This document shows, in pieces, positions 7,769-17,653 of a stretch of DNA of 64,000 nucleotides; the first letter of the stretch is position 1, and every line of letters begins with the position of its first letter. A program made the translations under genes and the position numbers. Location of the stretch: positions 57,978-121,977 of the forward strand of contig NZ_RCWA01000013.1 in assembly GCF_018448905.1 (NCBI RefSeq). The letters run 5' to 3'. Under the pieces are notes generated by a model. That model ran no database searches. It was not told the DNA's origin and was given only the letters and a program-made list of their open reading frames with translations. This DNA comes from Photorhabdus heterorhabditis. Its GTDB lineage: Bacteria > Pseudomonadota > Gammaproteobacteria > Enterobacterales > Enterobacteriaceae.

Positions 7769-9094
7769 ATGAAGATTAGTGAAATATTAAGACTAGCCAT
7801 CCCCATTTCAATTCAGAGTTTGGTTTTCTCTTGCTTAGGTTATATCGATATTTTTATGGTATCTAAGCTAGGGGAGGCCAATGTCGCCGCAATTGGAATT
7901 GCGGCTAAAGTAACATGGCTAAACATTACATTGCTCATATCGTTAACTGCCACTTTATCTATATTTTTATCGAATTATGTTGGTTCGGGAAATGTAAAAA
8001 GCCAAACTTCAATAATACAAATATCTCTATTGTTTTTATTAACAGTATCTACAATACAGTCTATTATTCAGGCATTGTTTTCTTATCATGTATCTTCTAT
8101 TTTTACCGATAATTTAGAAGTCTCGCTTCTTTGTTCAACTTATTTAAAATACACTTCACCTTTATATTTATTTAGTTCACTATCACTAATTATTGACACA
8201 ATCAATAGGTGTCATAAAAAACCATCCATATCAACAAAAATAACCATTCTAGAGGTCATAATTGCGGTTTTCTTAAACTGGGTTATGATATATGGAAATT
8301 TATCATTTCCTGAGATGGGTATCATAGGTGCAGCTTTATCAACAACAATAGCTAGAATAATCAGAACAATTGTTGGTTCTTATATATTAGTAAAAATTTA
8401 CACCTATAAGTATTTTATAAGTACAATATATTTAAATTCTTTTAAGCCACTAGTTGTTGATTATTTTTCAAAGTTTCTACCTATTTTATTAACCAATATA
8501 ATATGGTCGCTTGGAATCGCTACGTATCAGTTTCTCATTGGAAAACTAGGAGTTGATTATATAGCTCTACACTCTGTTATTTCCTCCATAGAATCCGCAT
8601 TCTTAGCAATATCTTGGGGAGTAGCTACTTCATCTGGGATATTAGTTGCTAGAAGACTAGGATATGGATATAGCATAGCTGAGCTAGATAGATATTTAAA
8701 AAAGCAGAAGTTATCAGTTTACTTATATTCATTGGTAACTAGCGTGACTTTCTTTATAGTGCTTTATTATTTTTCAATATATTATAATGTAAGATATGAT
8801 TTTACATATCTATTGTTTTTCCCATTGATTTTTTTGCTAAAATGCATATCTGTATATTATCTAACTATACTTCAAAATTGCGGTGATACGAAAAATAACC
8901 TAAAGTTGAATTTTATCTGCCAATGGTTAGTATCCATACCAATTTCAACTATTCTTATAATACACCTAAACTGTACTTATATTTCAATTTTGGCTATGCT
9001 AACTGTTGAAGAATTACTCAAAGTTATCTTTTTGCATGTTAGGTTGAAAAATTTGTCATGGATTGATGATGTTAAATTGACTAGAGGCTGTTGA
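7769..9094 (+). CDS. MATE-family efflux transporter
   Basis: A 441-aa integral membrane protein with about twelve hydrophobic segments. The N-terminus reads ILRLAIPISIQSLVFSCLGYIDIFMVSKLGEANVAAIG, which is the usual MATE opening (P near the first helix, D in helix 1, then MVSxLG). The second half repeats the pattern (FLPILLTNIIWSLGIATYQ). MATE proteins export small molecules in exchange for Na+ or H+. Its position at the end of the AT-rich island, 34 bp after a nucleotidyltransferase gene, suggests it exports the product of the adenylation/condensation operon or gives resistance to it. The family is secure; the substrate is inferred from position only. Confidence 0.85.
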   Translation: MKISEILRLAIPISIQSLVFSCLGYIDIFMVSKLGEANVAAIGIAAKVTWLNITLLISLTATLSIFLSNYVGSGNVKSQTSIIQISLLFLLTVSTIQSIIQALFSYHVSSIFTDNLEVSLLCSTYLKYTSPLYLFSSLSLIIDTINRCHKKPSISTKITILEVIIAVFLNWVMIYGNLSFPEMGIIGAALSTTIARIIRTIVGSYILVKIYTYKYFISTIYLNSFKPLVVDYFSKFLPILLTNIIWSLGIATYQFLIGKLGVDYIALHSVISSIESAFLAISWGVATSSGILVARRLGYGYSIAELDRYLKKQKLSVYLYSLVTSVTFFIVLYYFSIYYNVRYDFTYLLFFPLIFLLKCISVYYLTILQNCGDTKNNLKLNFICQWLVSIPISTILIIHLNCTYISILAMLTVEELLKVIFLHVRLKNLSWIDDVKLTRGC

Positions 9095-9215
9095 CGTTTT
9101 GGAAGGGGGTTTAAACAGCATGATGGTCTGGTAGAGAGCATAAAAATCTGCGGGGCACGGTGTTAAATCGGCGATAGAATGAGCAAAGGAACATCATTCT
9201 ATCAAACACCTCACC

Positions 9216-9978
9216 ATGAAAACTTATATTGTGAAAATCGCCCTTCGAGGTATCAGTCCAATGGTCTGGCGCCGATTCAGATTGTCAGGCGAAACGTCTT
9301 TAGCGGCTTTGCACTATATCATTCAGATCGCGCAAGGATGGCAGGATGACCATCTGCATCAATTCCGTATTTATGGCAAAAATTACGGTATTTCCTACGA
9401 GGGTGGGATCGGGTTTTCAGATAATCCCTACAAAATTACACTGGATGATTTTGAATTTGATGCCGGTGACCACTTTACCTACGAGTACAACTTTTTCGAG
9501 CCCTAGCTTCACGATATCCATATTGAAACGGTTCTCGAAAACTCTCGCCTGAAGTCCCCTTTTTGTCTGGTCGGAAACAGAATGCCCGGTGCCACGTCAG
9601 AGGACAGGGCGGGATTCTACTTTGCGTAAAAATTATACATTTCGCAGATATTGATAATTTCTCACATTCAATACGATTTTATTGATAGGTTTTGATATCT
9701 GGCATGAACATTTATTGAGCTAGTAGAGGGTTGTTTTTATCCACAATAACCATATAGAAAATGTGAGATCCCGCCCTGCGTCAGAGGATGAAGCGACGAA
9801 AACACTGGCATTACTCAATGCAATTATTCATGCTGATGACACAACACACGTCAGAAAAATCCGCCCATTGATAGATGAACTGGATACTGTCCGATTCAAC
9901 CGCCGAAAGGTTAATCGCCAATTAAGCCGGCTTAACCTTGATGCACCGGAAATGGAACCCATCGTCATAGGGCTGTAG
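9216..9978 (+). pseudogene. Plasmid pRiA4b ORF-3-like (IS1096 TnpR-type passenger) pseudogene
   Basis: The first 96 codons (opening MKTYIVKIALRGISPMVWRRF, with AQGWQDDHLHQF following) match the pRiA4b ORF-3-like family. A TAG at 9504-9506 interrupts it just where the family normally has Trp; the same frame continues with LHDIHIETVLEN and FCLVGNRMPGATSED, which are family sequence. A 174-bp MITE then splits the frame at 9605-9778. If the MITE and one copy of its 10-bp target duplication are removed, the frame continues exactly into EATKTLALLNAII and ends at 9978. The rebuilt product is about 190 aa, near the family's normal length. Two independent lesions make it a pseudogene. Confidence 0.75.
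9605..9778. mobile_element. 174-bp MITE with 10-bp target duplication
   Basis: Perfect 11-bp terminal inverted repeats (cagggcgggat) lie at 9605-9615 and 9768-9778. The flanks are a perfect 10-bp direct repeat, cgtcagagga, at 9595-9604 and 9779-9788. The interior has no coding capacity. Excising the element plus one flank restores the reading frame of the host pseudogene, which proves insertion. The mobilising transposase is not in this window. Confidence 0.85.
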
Positions 9979-10234
9979 CGGGTAGGATGATCGGTATCCA
10001 TAAAGGTATACGTTAAAGTGGCTTCTTTAGCTGCTTTGCCACATAAATGCCCCAAGGTTTTTTATGCTCTCTGTTGGTTATGCCTTTGATGAAAACGGAT
10101 TGGCGATTATTCGATTTACATTTAAACAACTTTATTATGTTGTTCAAGTGGGTAAAACTGATAAAAAAAGGTTAAACCAGGAATAGGTAATAAAACTACT
10201 ACGTCCAAAAAAAGTGAGGAGGCTAAATTAAAAA

Positions 10235-11191
10235 ATGAAAAATGGACTATTTACCCGGCACTATCCAAAAAAGAATCGACATGGCGTTGGTCTTTGGATT
10301 AAAAAATTAGCGCTAATGTTTGGCATATGTGCAAATATCATTTCTTGCTCTCAGGCTGTGGAAACAATGAAAGTTAATTACACCATTAATTTTAATACCA
10401 ATGCGGCTTTTTGTTTGGCTAAAGTTAACGATATTTTGGTGATGGATAGTGGTGATTCTGTTGGAGGTAATTACTCAGCAGGACAAACCATCAGCTCTAT
10501 TCTGGAAAACGGTAAAAATACCCTGACGGTATCTATGCATAATGCACTATGGGGTGAACCAGAGAAGAAACCGACTCCTGATATGTGGTGTTCGGTGCTT
10601 CTAAAAACAATTAATCAATTTGGCGAAGAACAAACGGTTACCGGTATCAAGCTAATTGTGGACAAGAATGGAAATGTTACTGTAGATAAAGATTTCTATC
10701 CACCTCCAGTAAATGCTTTTGGTAAGACGGAACGTCACTACGAAGATGACACAAGAGAAGCCACTAAAGATTTTTACGCAGAAGATTTACCTGATTGGGA
10801 ATGGACAAAAGCCACACCTGTTACGAAAGCTGATATCCCCAAAGTCAAAGTATTTTATGAAGAATTACAACAAGCCTTTGCTCAGCAAGACCTCAAAAAA
10901 ATTCGGTCAATGACAAAAGCAGCCTGGGAAATAATGGGGAAAGAGAGAGGTGCTTCGCCTGATTTTATGTGGGACTCTATGGATTTTAAAGGTTTTTTTG
11001 AAAAAGGTTATAAAGCTGTTCCTATTAGCTGGGATAAATATGAATTTTATACCTACAAAAACAACCGAATATTTCGTTTTGAATATGATTACGACAGAGT
11101 TTCACCGATAGAATTAGAAAAGGGTGACGATGTTTTTTTCTATAATCCTTATCTCTCTATCGTTGATGGCAAAGTTGTGGTGGTTCATTAA
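10235..11191 (+). CDS. Putative exported lipoprotein of unknown function
   Basis: A 318-aa protein. The N-terminus has basic residues, a hydrophobic stretch (LALMFGICANIISC) and a lipobox-like IISC ending at about residue 45, suggesting a lipoprotein signal with a long n-region; the true start could be a later Met. The mature part begins with a beta-rich region (KVNYTINFNTNAAFCLAKVND, then DSGDSVGG) followed by a charged helical region rich in Lys, Asp and Trp and a C-terminal beta segment (DVFFYNPYLSIVDGKVVVV). The ATG follows a GAGGAGG ribosome site. I do not recognise the family. It stands alone between the IS-like remnant and glnS. Confidence 0.65.
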   Translation: MKNGLFTRHYPKKNRHGVGLWIKKLALMFGICANIISCSQAVETMKVNYTINFNTNAAFCLAKVNDILVMDSGDSVGGNYSAGQTISSILENGKNTLTVSMHNALWGEPEKKPTPDMWCSVLLKTINQFGEEQTVTGIKLIVDKNGNVTVDKDFYPPPVNAFGKTERHYEDDTREATKDFYAEDLPDWEWTKATPVTKADIPKVKVFYEELQQAFAQQDLKKIRSMTKAAWEIMGKERGASPDFMWDSMDFKGFFEKGYKAVPISWDKYEFYTYKNNRIFRFEYDYDRVSPIELEKGDDVFFYNPYLSIVDGKVVVVH

Positions 11192-11479
11192 CAAATTTGT
11201 TTTTGTGCTTCGTAAAGGTTTTTGCGGAGCACAAATAATGGGATAAGGAGTCTATTCGCAACCATGCAAACGAATTAATCAACGTATTGGGTGAATATAA
11301 ACTTATTGAAATATATAAGTTGGAGGTATGTAACGGGAAGAGTGCTGTCCTTCTTGCTTTTTCGTTTCAATTTTGCTCTGAATCGCGATTTTGCATGAAC
11401 AAACGGTTGTTTCTCATCACTGCTTGTTGGATTATAGGCGGTTATGTGACGTGTTTTTGGCATTATTGAGGTAAAAACA

Positions 11480-13147
11480 ATGAGTGAGGCAGATGCCCGC
11501 CCGACGAACTTTATTCGTCAGATTATTGACGAAGATTTGGCAATTGGTAAACATACATCCGTACATACCCGTTTCCCCCCTGAGCCAAATGGCTATCTGC
11601 ATATTGGTCATGCGAAATCTATCTGTCTGAACTTTGGCATTGCAAAGGATTACCAGGGGCAGTGCAATTTGCGTTTTGACGATACCAACCCAGTTAAAGA
11701 AGATGTTGAGTATGTCGATTCTATTAAAAATGACGTTCAGTGGTTAGGTTTTGAGTGGAGTGGTGATATTCGTTACTCTTCCAATTATTTTGATACGTTG
11801 TATCAGTATGCGATTGAATTGATCAATAAAGGTCTGGCTTATGTTGATGAATTGAGTCCGGAAGATATCCGTGAATATCGTGGTACGTTGAAAGAGCCAG
11901 GTAAAAACAGCCCGTATCGTGACCGCAGTATTGAAGAAAATCTGGCTCTGTTTGAAAAAATGCGCGCCGGTGAGTTTGGCGAAGGCAAAGCTTGCTTACG
12001 TGCCAAAATTGACATGGCGTCACCCTTTATTGTGATGCGTGATCCGGTTCTGTATCGTATTAAATTTGCAGAGCATCATCAGTCCGGTAATAAATGGTGC
12101 ATCTATCCGATGTATGATTTTACTCACTGTATTTCTGATGCGCTGGAAGGTATTACACATTCGCTGTGTACGCTGGAATTTCAGGATAACCGTCGCCTGT
12201 ACGATTGGGTGCTGGATAATATCACAATTGATTGTCATCCGCGTCAGTATGAATTCTCGCGTCTGAATCTTGAATACACTGTTATGTCCAAGCGTAAATT
12301 GAATCTGCTGGTGACTGACAAGATTGTTGAAGGTTGGGATGACCCACGTATGCCAACTATCTCAGGATTGCGTCGTCGTGGTTATACGGCTTCTTCCATT
12401 CGTGAATTCTGCCGTCGTATCGGTGTCACCAAGCAGGACAATAATGTGGAAATGGCCGCATTGGAATCCTGTATTCGGGATGATCTGAATGAAAATGCAC
12501 CTCGCGCTATGGTTGTTCTCGATCCAGTTAAATTGGTGATCGAAAATAGGCCAGAAGGAGGGCAGATTCTGAGTATGCCTAATCATCCGAATAAACCAGA
12601 GATGGGTAGCCGTGAAGTGCCATTTAGCAGTGAGATCTATATTGATCGGGCAGATTTCCGTGAAGAAGCGAATCGTCAATATAAGCGTTTGGTATTAGGT
12701 AAAGAAGTTCGTTTGCGTAATGCCTATATCATCAAAGCAGAACGTGTTGAAAAAGATGCCGACGGCAATATCACGACAATCTATTGCAGTTACGATGAGC
12801 AGACTTTGAATAAAGACCCGGCAGACGGACGTAAAGTGAAAGGTGTTATTCATTGGGTTAGTGCTACTCATGCTGTTCCTGCTGAATTCCGCTTGTATGA
12901 TCGTCTGTTCAGTGTGCCAAACCCAGGCGCAGAAGATGATTTTCTGGCGGCTATTAACCCTGAATCGCTGGTAATTCGTCAGGGATTTGTGGAGCCAGGT
13001 TTAGCTGATGCCAGGTCAGAAGAGACTTATCAGTTTGAGCGTGAAGGTTATTTCTGTGCTGATAGCGGCCACTCTAGTGCAGAACATTTGGTATTTAACC
13101 GTACCGTTGGCCTGCGTGATACTTGGGCAAAAATTTCTCAGGATTAA
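11480..13147 (+). CDS. glnS: Glutaminyl-tRNA synthetase
   Basis: A 555-aa class I aminoacyl-tRNA synthetase that charges tRNA-Gln with glutamine in the cytoplasm. The HIGH motif appears as [14 protein letters not shown] (about 34-47) and the KMSKS equivalent as VMSKRKLN (about 268-275). The length and the opening [19 protein letters not shown] match enterobacterial GlnS. The start ATG is preceded by GAGGTAAAAACA. It is followed by a strong hairpin terminator, so it is transcribed alone or from the upstream 288-bp spacer. This is a housekeeping gene, with base composition more balanced than the island to its left. Confidence 0.98.
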   Translation: MSEADARPTNFIRQIIDEDLAIGKHTSVHTRFPPEPNGYLHIGHAKSICLNFGIAKDYQGQCNLRFDDTNPVKEDVEYVDSIKNDVQWLGFEWSGDIRYSSNYFDTLYQYAIELINKGLAYVDELSPEDIREYRGTLKEPGKNSPYRDRSIEENLALFEKMRAGEFGEGKACLRAKIDMASPFIVMRDPVLYRIKFAEHHQSGNKWCIYPMYDFTHCISDALEGITHSLCTLEFQDNRRLYDWVLDNITIDCHPRQYEFSRLNLEYTVMSKRKLNLLVTDKIVEGWDDPRMPTISGLRRRGYTASSIREFCRRIGVTKQDNNVEMAALESCIRDDLNENAPRAMVVLDPVKLVIENRPEGGQILSMPNHPNKPEMGSREVPFSSEIYIDRADFREEANRQYKRLVLGKEVRLRNAYIIKAERVEKDADGNITTIYCSYDEQTLNKDPADGRKVKGVIHWVSATHAVPAEFRLYDRLFSVPNPGAEDDFLAAINPESLVIRQGFVEPGLADARSEETYQFEREGYFCADSGHSSAEHLVFNRTVGLRDTWAKISQD

Positions 13148-13166
13148 TTAGATTCTGGTGTATTTA

Positions 13167-13197
13167 AAAAGCGTGACAATTTAATTGTTACGCTTTT
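13167..13197 (+). terminator. Rho-independent terminator of glnS
   Basis: A 15-bp stem (aaaagcgtgacaatt against aattgttacgctttt, one G-U pair) directly followed by a T run, 20 bp after the glnS stop codon. Confidence 0.85.
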
Positions 13198-13201
13198 TTA
13201 T

Positions 13202-13972
13202 TTTATAAATTTTATCTTATTCTTGATTTTATAGTTTATTATCCATCATTATAATAGATTAAATAAGTTGAAGTTAATGAATTTTTGCTAAAAAATTATC
13301 ATTGATAAATAATTATGAATTTATTTTTGTTGGAAAGTATTTATATTGAAAAAGCTATTTTTTAATGTGGTTGTTATATTATTAAATTTTCCGTGTTGTA
13401 TGATTTTTTATTTTAATATCAATTTCATATATAGTTTTAATTGTATTTTTATTAATGTGTTCTTTGTCATGTTATGCAAAAAAAACATTTTTTATTATTG
13501 ATAATTCATGATGAGAAAAATAATCTGTATATATGTTTATTAAATAGTTTTAAGTTTTTTTCAGTTGGGATTTTATTTCACATTTTTTTGCATGATTGGT
13601 TTTATACCCAATAGATTTCAAATTGCAGCGCGGCGGCAAGGGAGCGAATCCCCGAGAGCATAGATAACTATGTGACCGGGGTGAGTGAGTGCAGCCAACA
13701 AAGCAGCAACTTGAAAGATGAAGGGTATAGTTAAAAAGGAATTAATTTTATGGTTAAGTATGGTGTCTAAATTGGATTACGCTATGTATGACAATCACAT
13801 GGATATTTCCAGATTGTGATAGTGGTTTCAGCAATATTTTCCGAATGAAAGAGAGATTCAATTCAACATCATCATGCCATTTACTATCTTCTAATAGGGT
13901 CCCTTGTCGCTGCTTTAGCGTTTCTGGGCGGTGGCTTACCTTACACAACTTTTGCGTTTGAAAGAGGTAACA
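13202..13972. other. Long AT-rich intergenic region upstream of chitobiase
   Basis: About 770 bp without a credible gene. The first 400 bp are extremely AT-rich. A full-length ERIC element occupies 13603-13729. The 240 bp after it should contain the chitobiase promoter; the ribosome site AGAGGTAA is at 13963-13970. Confidence 0.6.
13603..13729 (+). repeat. ERIC element, full length (127 bp)
   Basis: A palindromic intergenic repeat bounded by tataccca and gggtata. Its inner part (catagataactatgtgacc, then ggggtgagtgag) corresponds to the classical ERIC core. It is the same length as the copies at 19911, 26961 and 27799. Confidence 0.9.
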
Positions 13973-16648
13973 ATGAAGAAATTTAAATTGCGTACACTAG
14001 CAGCATTAACTGCAACTGTTGGACTTATGGGGTCTGCATATGCCACGGATGCAGCGCAGCAGTTGGTTGATTCACTGAGTCAATTAAAAGTTAATTATAA
14101 GGTTATTGATAATCAGGCAGGAAGTCATGGTGTTAATTGTGCTGTACTGGGGGCAGATTGGGCCGCTTGTAACCGAGTAGATATTACTTTAACAAATGGT
14201 AATCAGGCGATTAACTCTTCTGACTGGGCGATTTATTTCCATAGTATTCGCCAGGTTCTGGACGTAGATAATGAGCAGTTCAAAATCACGCGCATCACTG
14301 GTGACTTACATAAACTGGAACCAACTGAGAAATTCACCGGTATTAAAGCTAATCAGCAGATAAAACTGCCTATTACTGGAGAATACTGGCAAATTTATAG
14401 CACTGATTTTCTGCCCCGTTGGTATGCAACGTCAGGTGATGCAAAACCTAAAGTACTTGTTAATACGGATACGGAAGATTTGAGAGAATTTTTATCTGCT
14501 TTCACTGGTGATCAGTGGAAACGTATAAAAACAGATAACAATATTCTGATGACCCCTGAGAATCGTTATGCCAAGAATTTACAGGTCCAAAAAATAGGAT
14601 CAGAAAATCTGCGTGGGCAAATTATTCCGACACCAAGAGAGATTCAAATTTATGCACAGGATGCCGATTTATCGAGAGGTGTCAGGCTGGAACTAGGTGG
14701 TTTGAATGACGAGGCGGTTATTCTTGTCAGAAAACGTTTTACTGATCAGGGAATTAAATTAGAGAATGGTGGCTATCTGGTTGCGACGCAGATTGTTTCT
14801 TCAGATTTTACTGACGATTGGAAGGTTAAAGGTGCTTACCGACTGAATGTTACCCAGAATGGCGCCCAGATTGTTGCTTTTGACCAATCTGGTGTGTTTT
14901 ACGGTCTTCAGTCTTTGTTGTCATTGATTCCTACTGATGATAGCAGGAAGATTGCGACTCTGACGGTAAAAGATGCTCCACGTTTTGAGTATCGTGGTGC
15001 TCTCTTGGATGTGGGACGTAATTTCCACAGTAAGCAGGCTGTTTTGCGTTTACTTGACCAAATGGCAAGTTACAAGCTGAATAAATTCCATTTCCATCTG
15101 TCTGATGATGAAGGCTGGCGTCTTGAAATCCCAGGATTGCCAGAGTTGACAGAAGTGGGTAGTCAGCGTTGTCATGATTTGAGTGAAACCAAATGCTTGT
15201 TACCACAACTGGGTTCTGGCCCTGATAACAACAACATGGGTAGCGGATTCTTCAGTCGTCAGGACTACATTGATATTCTGAAATATGCCAAAGCCCGTTA
15301 TATTGAAGTTATTCCTGAAATTGATATGCCGGCTCATGCCCGTGCCGCAGTGGTTTCTATGGAAGCTCGCTATAACAAGTTGATGGCTCAGGGGAATGTA
15401 AAAGGGGCGAATGAATATCGCTTGCTGGACCCAACTGATACGACCCGGGCAACATCCGTTCAACTCTATGATCGTCGTAGTTATTTAAACCCATGTATGG
15501 ATTCTTCAAAACGATTTGTTGAGAAAATCATTAGTGAAGTTGCTGCTATGCATAGAACAGCTGGCTTACCATTGGAAACCTGGCATTTCGGCGGTGATGA
15601 AGCGAAGAATATCCGTTTGGGAGATGGTTTTCAGGATAAAAATGGTCCTATAGAACCGGGTAAAGGTATCATCGATAAGAGTATAGAAGATAAGCCATGG
15701 GCTAAATCTCAAGTTTGCCAGAAGATGGTAGAACAAGGCATTGTGAAAGATGTTGAGCATCTTGCTAGTTATTTCGCAATTGAAGTAAGTAAGATTGTGA
15801 ATGCCAATGGTATCGACAGGATGCAGGCGTGGCAGGATGGATTAAAGCATGCTACTAGCGTTAAAGATTTTGCAACCAAACGCGTTGGTGTAAATTTCTG
15901 GGATGCTCTCTACTGGGGTGGTTTTGATTCAATCAATGATTGGGCGAATAAAGGATATGAAGTGATCGTATCCAACCCAGATTATGTCTATTTGGATATG
16001 CCATATGAAGTGCATCCGCAGGAGCGGGGATATTATTGGGCCACCCGTTTTAATGATGAAGCCAAGATTTTTAGTTTTGCGCCAAATAATATGCCGCAAA
16101 ATGCTGAAACTTCCGTTGACCGTGATGGTAATGTCTTTAGTGCGAAAAGTGATAAACCATGGCCGGGCGCTTATGGGCTTTCAGGTCAGGGATGGAGTGA
16201 AACAGTTCGAACTGATGAGCAGATGGAATATATGCTTTTTCCGCGTTTGTTACCGCTGGCAGAGCGGGCGTGGCACCGTGCTGGTTGGGAACAAGATTAT
16301 GTTCCAGGCAAGGAATATAAGAAAGGTGAAACATATAGAGTCGATATTGATGCACTTAACCGTGACTGGACACGGTTCGCTAACCTGATAGGGCAACGCG
16401 AACTTGTCAAACTGGATAGAGCAGGTATTGCTTACCGCTTACCGGTTCCAGGGGCCAAAGTAAAATACGGTGTTCTGAGGGCCAATATTGCTCTGCCGGG
16501 GCTGGTAATCCAGTATTCAACTGATGGCGGTAATAGTTGGAAAATTTATGACAATCATAAACGCCCGAAGGTGAAAGGTGATGTGTTAATCCGTTCTGTT
16601 AGCCCAGATGGTAAACGTTACAGCCGGATTGATAATGTAAAGGCATGA
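13973..16648 (+). CDS. chb: Secreted chitobiase (GH20 beta-N-acetylhexosaminidase)
   Basis: An 891-aa enzyme that splits chitobiose and related oligosaccharides into N-acetylglucosamine. I chose ATG 13973 because it follows AGAGGTAA and opens a clean signal peptide (MKKFKLRTLAALTATVGLMG, then SAYA cleavage); the frame also runs 14 codons upstream to 13931. Domains in order: CHB_HEX N-terminal beta domain (about 30-190), GH20 beta-alpha domain (about 210-340), the GH20 barrel with the catalytic pair in WHFGGDEAKN (about 540) and HFHLSDDEGWR upstream, and a C-terminal Ig-like CHB_HEX_C domain (about 810-891). The length matches Serratia chitobiase. In an insect pathogen it would degrade cuticle or peritrophic chitin. 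It stands alone, convergent with fur. Confidence 0.93.
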   Translation: MKKFKLRTLAALTATVGLMGSAYATDAAQQLVDSLSQLKVNYKVIDNQAGSHGVNCAVLGADWAACNRVDITLTNGNQAINSSDWAIYFHSIRQVLDVDNEQFKITRITGDLHKLEPTEKFTGIKANQQIKLPITGEYWQIYSTDFLPRWYATSGDAKPKVLVNTDTEDLREFLSAFTGDQWKRIKTDNNILMTPENRYAKNLQVQKIGSENLRGQIIPTPREIQIYAQDADLSRGVRLELGGLNDEAVILVRKRFTDQGIKLENGGYLVATQIVSSDFTDDWKVKGAYRLNVTQNGAQIVAFDQSGVFYGLQSLLSLIPTDDSRKIATLTVKDAPRFEYRGALLDVGRNFHSKQAVLRLLDQMASYKLNKFHFHLSDDEGWRLEIPGLPELTEVGSQRCHDLSETKCLLPQLGSGPDNNNMGSGFFSRQDYIDILKYAKARYIEVIPEIDMPAHARAAVVSMEARYNKLMAQGNVKGANEYRLLDPTDTTRATSVQLYDRRSYLNPCMDSSKRFVEKIISEVAAMHRTAGLPLETWHFGGDEAKNIRLGDGFQDKNGPIEPGKGIIDKSIEDKPWAKSQVCQKMVEQGIVKDVEHLASYFAIEVSKIVNANGIDRMQAWQDGLKHATSVKDFATKRVGVNFWDALYWGGFDSINDWANKGYEVIVSNPDYVYLDMPYEVHPQERGYYWATRFNDEAKIFSFAPNNMPQNAETSVDRDGNVFSAKSDKPWPGAYGLSGQGWSETVRTDEQMEYMLFPRLLPLAERAWHRAGWEQDYVPGKEYKKGETYRVDIDALNRDWTRFANLIGQRELVKLDRAGIAYRLPVPGAKVKYGVLRANIALPGLVIQYSTDGGNSWKIYDNHKRPKVKGDVLIRSVSPDGKRYSRIDNVKA

Positions 16649-16667
16649 TTATGTGATATCAAGTAAG

Positions 16668-16691
16668 AAGGGAACCCTGATGGGTTCCTTT
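16668..16691. terminator. Bidirectional terminator between chitobiase and fur
   Basis: A 10-bp stem (aagggaaccc against gggttccttt) with a 4-base loop lies between the converging 3' ends of the chitobiase and fur genes. It carries a short T-rich tail on the plus strand. Confidence 0.75.
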
Positions 16692-16722
16692 CTATGATAA
16701 AAGTTAGCGGATCAGGAGTGAA

Positions 16723-17169
16723 TTACTTCTCGTCATGTGCACTACTATCTTCGCGGCAATTACCAGCAGAACAGTGACCATATAGGTAAAGGCTGTGGTT
16801 TGAGAGTTTAATCCCATAACGTTCAGCAATATTCTTCTGGCGTTTTTCGATATATTTGTCACTGAATTCAATGACTCTACCACAATCCAAGCAGATTAAA
16901 TGGTCGTGATGATGTTGTTGAGTGAGTTCAAAAACCGATTTGCCACCTTCGAAATTATGACGGGTGACAATCCCGGCGTCATCAAACTGATTCAACACGC
17001 GATAGACAGTAGCAAGGCCAATCTCTTCACTGTTATCAATCAGTTTCTTGTAGAGATCTTCCGCACTGACGTGGTGGTATTCAGGATCTTGTAATACTTC
17101 CAGTATTTTCAGACGAGGAAGTGTTACTTTAAGTCCAGCATCTTTTAATGCCTTATTGTTGTCGGTCAT
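16723..17169 (-). CDS. fur: Ferric uptake regulator
   Basis: A 148-aa dimeric Fe2+-dependent repressor. The N-terminal winged helix includes TLPRLKILEVLQDP and the recognition helix region GLATVYRVLNQFDDAG. The C-terminal part has the metal ligands: the histidine cluster QQHHHDHLICLDCGRV supplies metal-site residues and the CxxC zinc pair, and a second pair is in CSAGNC. Length and sequence match enterobacterial Fur. It follows fldA on the same strand after a 480-bp gap, whereas in E. coli the two genes are closer; here a short ERIC copy has been inserted between them. A faint Fur-box-like stretch upstream is too weak to call. Confidence 0.98.
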   Translation of the reverse strand: MTDNNKALKDAGLKVTLPRLKILEVLQDPEYHHVSAEDLYKKLIDNSEEIGLATVYRVLNQFDDAGIVTRHNFEGGKSVFELTQQHHHDHLICLDCGRVIEFSDKYIEKRQKNIAERYGIKLSNHSLYLYGHCSAGNCREDSSAHDEK

Positions 17170-17348
17170 GCGGATTCAGTCCTGTTACTCAGTAAAGTGA
17201 AAGTAGCGATACTTCAAAAAGTACCAGTTAGTTATCAGATTATAATTATAGGCATGGCTAATGAAAATGAAAACCACGTTAACCATAACTATCATTACAC
17301 ATTTTGCCAGAATAATCATTTGTAAAACGCTGGAATAGCTTTACCGTC

Positions 17349-17430
17349 TATACCCTTCATCTTTCAAGATGCTGCTTTGTTGGATGCGTTCACTTGCCGC
17401 CGCCCTGCAACTTGAAATCTATTGGGTCTA
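17349..17430 (-). repeat. ERIC element, short form (82 bp)
   Basis: An ERIC relative with the same outer arms (tataccc... and ...attgggtcta) but without the inner 45 bp. It lies in the fldA-fur spacer and has a mutated right terminus (tcta instead of tata). The two other 82-bp copies are at 39045 and 45500. Confidence 0.85.
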
Positions 17431-17634
17431 TTCTATTCGGTCATTTTATTTGCCATTCTTCATCATAAAAAGCGAATCTGGGCAGTGTTGTGTTCTGGCA
17501 AAAGCGATAGCTTTTGATAGAACTGCGCGCGGCTCGCAGGGTGAGAAAAGCAATGTGCCCCAATACGCGTGTACACTCCAAATTTTGCACGCTGTCCGTG
17601 TTCACCATTGATAAGAATGGTTAGCACCAATAAA

Positions 17635-17652
17635 CGCCTACTGAGGTAGGCG
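17635..17652 (-). terminator. Probable terminator of fldA
   Basis: A 7-bp GC-rich stem (cgcctac against gtaggcg) lies directly after the fldA stop codon. It is followed on the minus strand by tttattgg, a weak T tract. Confidence 0.55.
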
Positions 17653-17653
17653 A

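Larger units (their letters stand above)
9133..10072. mobile_element. Degenerate IS-like element with 25-bp inverted ends
   Basis: Imperfect terminal inverted repeats of 25 bp (21 matches), starting agagagcataaaaa, lie at 9133-9157 and 10048-10072. Between them is a broken gene whose family (pRiA4b ORF-3-like, also called IS1096 TnpR passenger) is known to travel in insertion sequences. No transposase gene is left, so this is a non-autonomous or decayed copy. I see no clear target-site duplication outside the ends. The element marks the right-hand edge of the AT-rich island. Confidence 0.5.

Noticed and set aside
9828-10055. 75-aa minus-strand frame overlapping the passenger pseudogene
   Set aside because: The plus-strand frame continues the recognised family sequence; this one lies opposite it and I recognise no family.
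11395-11469. 24-aa hydrophobic frame (MNKRLFLITACWIIGGYV...) just before glnS
   Set aside because: No clear ribosome site, and no conservation evidence can be obtained here; it could be a small membrane protein but remains unsupported.
17230-17300. Possible Fur box upstream of fur
   Set aside because: The stretch with aatgatagttatgg matches the GATAATGATAATCATTATC consensus too poorly to call.
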